Positions 24,044-24,917 of a stretch of 24,917 bases of DNA are shown here, one piece after another. The position numbers and the translations under genes were made by a program. Source of the stretch: Fidelibacterota bacterium UBA2125 (GTDB lineage Bacteria > Fidelibacterota > Marinisomatia > Marinisomatales > S15-B10); the NCBI GenBank assembly GCA_002329125.1, contig DCXX01000031.1:756-25672 (forward strand), in the 5' to 3' direction. The notes below the pieces were generated by a model, which was not told where the DNA came from, ran no database searches, and was given only the letters and a program-made list of their open reading frames with translations. Each line of letters begins with the position of its first letter. Position 1 is the first letter of the stretch.

Positions 24044-24146
24044 TGCGCTTATTTTTTTTGTAATGCAAGTAGGCGAAGATCATTCCTATGAATGAGGCTA
24101 GATAAGCGATGGACATACCTAATACCACGGCCAATCCCTGGTTCAT
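24033..24146 (-). CDS. 37-residue single-helix membrane microprotein
   Basis: The peptide starts MNQGLAVVLGMSIAYLASFI and ends with a basic tail HYKKNKRNDT, giving one membrane span with a positive, probably cytoplasmic, C-terminus. The ATG lies in an ATGA overlap with the stop of the 98-residue gene, and its end overlaps the start of the 51-residue gene by 11 bases. The frame has no reason to be this hydrophobic and tidy by chance. It resembles the very small proteins found next to sodium:solute symporters, so an accessory subunit is the best guess. No catalytic residues are expected. Confidence 0.7.
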   Translation of the reverse strand: MNQGLAVVLGMSIAYLASFIGMIFAYLHYKKNKRNDT

Positions 24147-24439
24147 TTTTCAACCTCCCATCTCTGGATATCTTCCAGCTGTCGGAGATAGTCCTTCTGT
24201 TTCTTTTCGTATTCATTGGAAATCTTTTTCAGCTTTGGATCGATGATCCACATCATAATTCCTGCTGAAACGATACCGATAGCCAAGACAACAAAACCTA
24301 TTGTAATGGTAAGAAAGGATAGTGCGGTTCCTATCACAAGGGTGATATAGGATATTGTAGAGAATATTATGGCCAGCCAGTCTTCTTTATGCCAATCGTC
24401 GGCGTCGGCAGATGTCCATTCTCGTCTGATAAAACTCAT
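24143..24439 (-). CDS. 98-residue membrane protein with C-terminal coiled coil
   Basis: A small inner-membrane protein. After a charged N-terminus (MSFIRREWTSADADDWHKED) come two hydrophobic helices (about 21-43 and 45-66) and then a charged, heptad-like stretch (DPKLKKISNEYEKKQKDYLR) that probably forms a cytoplasmic coiled coil. I do not recognise the family. It is the first of a run of four overlapping genes (98, 37 and 51 residues, then the symporter), each joined by a stop/start overlap, so it belongs to the transporter operon. No ribosome site is evident before the ATG at 24439. The hexosaminidase-like gene ends 39 bases upstream on the same strand. Confidence 0.75.
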   Translation of the reverse strand: MSFIRREWTSADADDWHKEDWLAIIFSTISYITLVIGTALSFLTITIGFVVLAIGIVSAGIMMWIIDPKLKKISNEYEKKQKDYLRQLEDIQRWEVEK

Positions 24440-24478
24440 TTTATGACTGGGGGAGTAACGAGGAGTTTAATCACAACT

Positions 24479-24917
24479 TTATTCAATGACAACTTCATCA
24501 ATGAATATCCAAGCTTTTCCACCGGCACCAGGATGCCAGTCAGGGCATGTTTTGACATTTTCAGCATAGATTTTGATATAGCGGATATTATTGTGCTCTA
24601 TTGATTGTATAAAATCTTTTGTGAACGAGTCATCTCTTTCTAGTGGTACATCATGTGCTTGACGTTCCAGAGAAGTGAAGTTCGAACCATCAGTTGACAC
24701 AGAGAAGACGACCGATTTGGGGAGCCAAATCCATGATTTATTACTCTGAAGGAATGTGGTTTTTATTATATTTATATCCCTCAATTCCCCTAGATCAATC
24801 ACAACATCGAAGTCAACTTCATGAAATCCCTGCCATGAGCCCCAAGCATTAAGTGCACCGCGAACACCATCAAACAGACCATTATTCCCACCTGCTGTAT
24901 AAAGAGGGCTGTATTGT
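24479..24917 (-). CDS. C-terminal part of a probable GH20 beta-N-acetylhexosaminidase
   Basis: The open frame enters from the right edge and ends with TAA at 24479-24481; 145 residues are visible and the start is outside the window. The sequence is a carbohydrate-binding-like beta-sandwich: YTAGGNNGLFDGVRGALNAW, then SWQGFHEVDFDVVIDLGELR, WIWLPKSVVFSVSTDGSNF, and an ending with NVKTCPDWHPGAGGKAW and IDEVVIE. This closely recalls the C-terminal F5/8-type domain that follows the catalytic domain in Bacteroidetes-type GH20 beta-hexosaminidases, which release GlcNAc or GalNAc from glycans. Other glycosidases can carry the same domain, so the enzyme class is inferred. It lies upstream of the sodium-symporter operon in the same direction. 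Confidence 0.72.
   Translation of the reverse strand, partial: QYSPLYTAGGNNGLFDGVRGALNAWGSWQGFHEVDFDVVIDLGELRDINIIKTTFLQSNKSWIWLPKSVVFSVSTDGSNFTSLERQAHDVPLERDDSFTKDFIQSIEHNNIRYIKIYAENVKTCPDWHPGAGGKAWIFIDEVVIE

Overview
The window looks like the chromosome of a free-living, probably marine, member of the Fibrobacteres-Chlorobi-Bacteroidetes side of the bacterial tree. A Marinimicrobia (SAR406)-like organism is my best guess. This is inference from gene content: an outer-membrane TonB receptor with an N-terminal carboxypeptidase-regulatory-like domain, secreted amidohydrolases of the roughly 1000-residue tandem type, sodium:solute symporters with tiny accessory proteins, and a GH20-type C-terminal domain. 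I see no rRNA, tRNA, CRISPR array, insertion sequence or phage gene.

Layout. 1-1294 (minus): a TetR regulator followed by a truncated acyl-CoA dehydrogenase, with a dyad that could be the regulator's own operator at its start codon. 1424-4801 (plus): a perfect Fur box, then a FecA-like TonB receptor and an FTR1 iron permease, which is an iron-uptake operon spanning both membranes. 4817-10669 (minus): an APC amino-acid permease, a 1030-residue double amidohydrolase and a 440-residue amidohydrolase. Of the three amidohydrolase modules only one keeps its metal ligands. 10801-12413 (plus): two different Fe(II)/2-oxoglutarate oxygenases with overlapping stop and start codons. 12449-16102 (minus): a fused 5-oxoprolinase. 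16282-17753 (plus): a Dabb-domain protein coupled to an M20 deacylase/peptidase. 17739-18944 (minus): a soluble reductive-dehalogenase-family iron-sulfur protein. 19269-20069 (plus): an arginase/agmatinase-family hydrolase. 20066-24917 (minus): an Nramp-fold transporter without the Nramp metal motif, a MAPEG membrane protein, a sodium:solute symporter with an unusual beta-rich insertion, two microproteins of 51 and 37 residues, a 98-residue membrane protein, and the C-terminus of a probable hexosaminidase.

How the genes may work together. Much of the window fits scavenging of amino acids, peptides and nitrogen: secreted amidohydrolases plus an APC permease, 5-oxoprolinase returning glutamate, an M20 deacylase, and an agmatinase-type enzyme releasing urea. 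The two oxygenases, divergent from the amino-acid permease, may modify a small molecule. The right-hand operon may release (GH20) and import (sodium symporter) an amino sugar.

Most unusual parts: the microprotein/symporter operon with its extracytoplasmic-looking insertion (21960-24439), the paired oxygenases (10801-12413), the soluble RdhA-like protein with an extra N-terminal Cys motif (17739-18944), and the amidohydrolase set with degraded active sites (4817-9228). Assignments rest on reading translated sequence; no database search was run.
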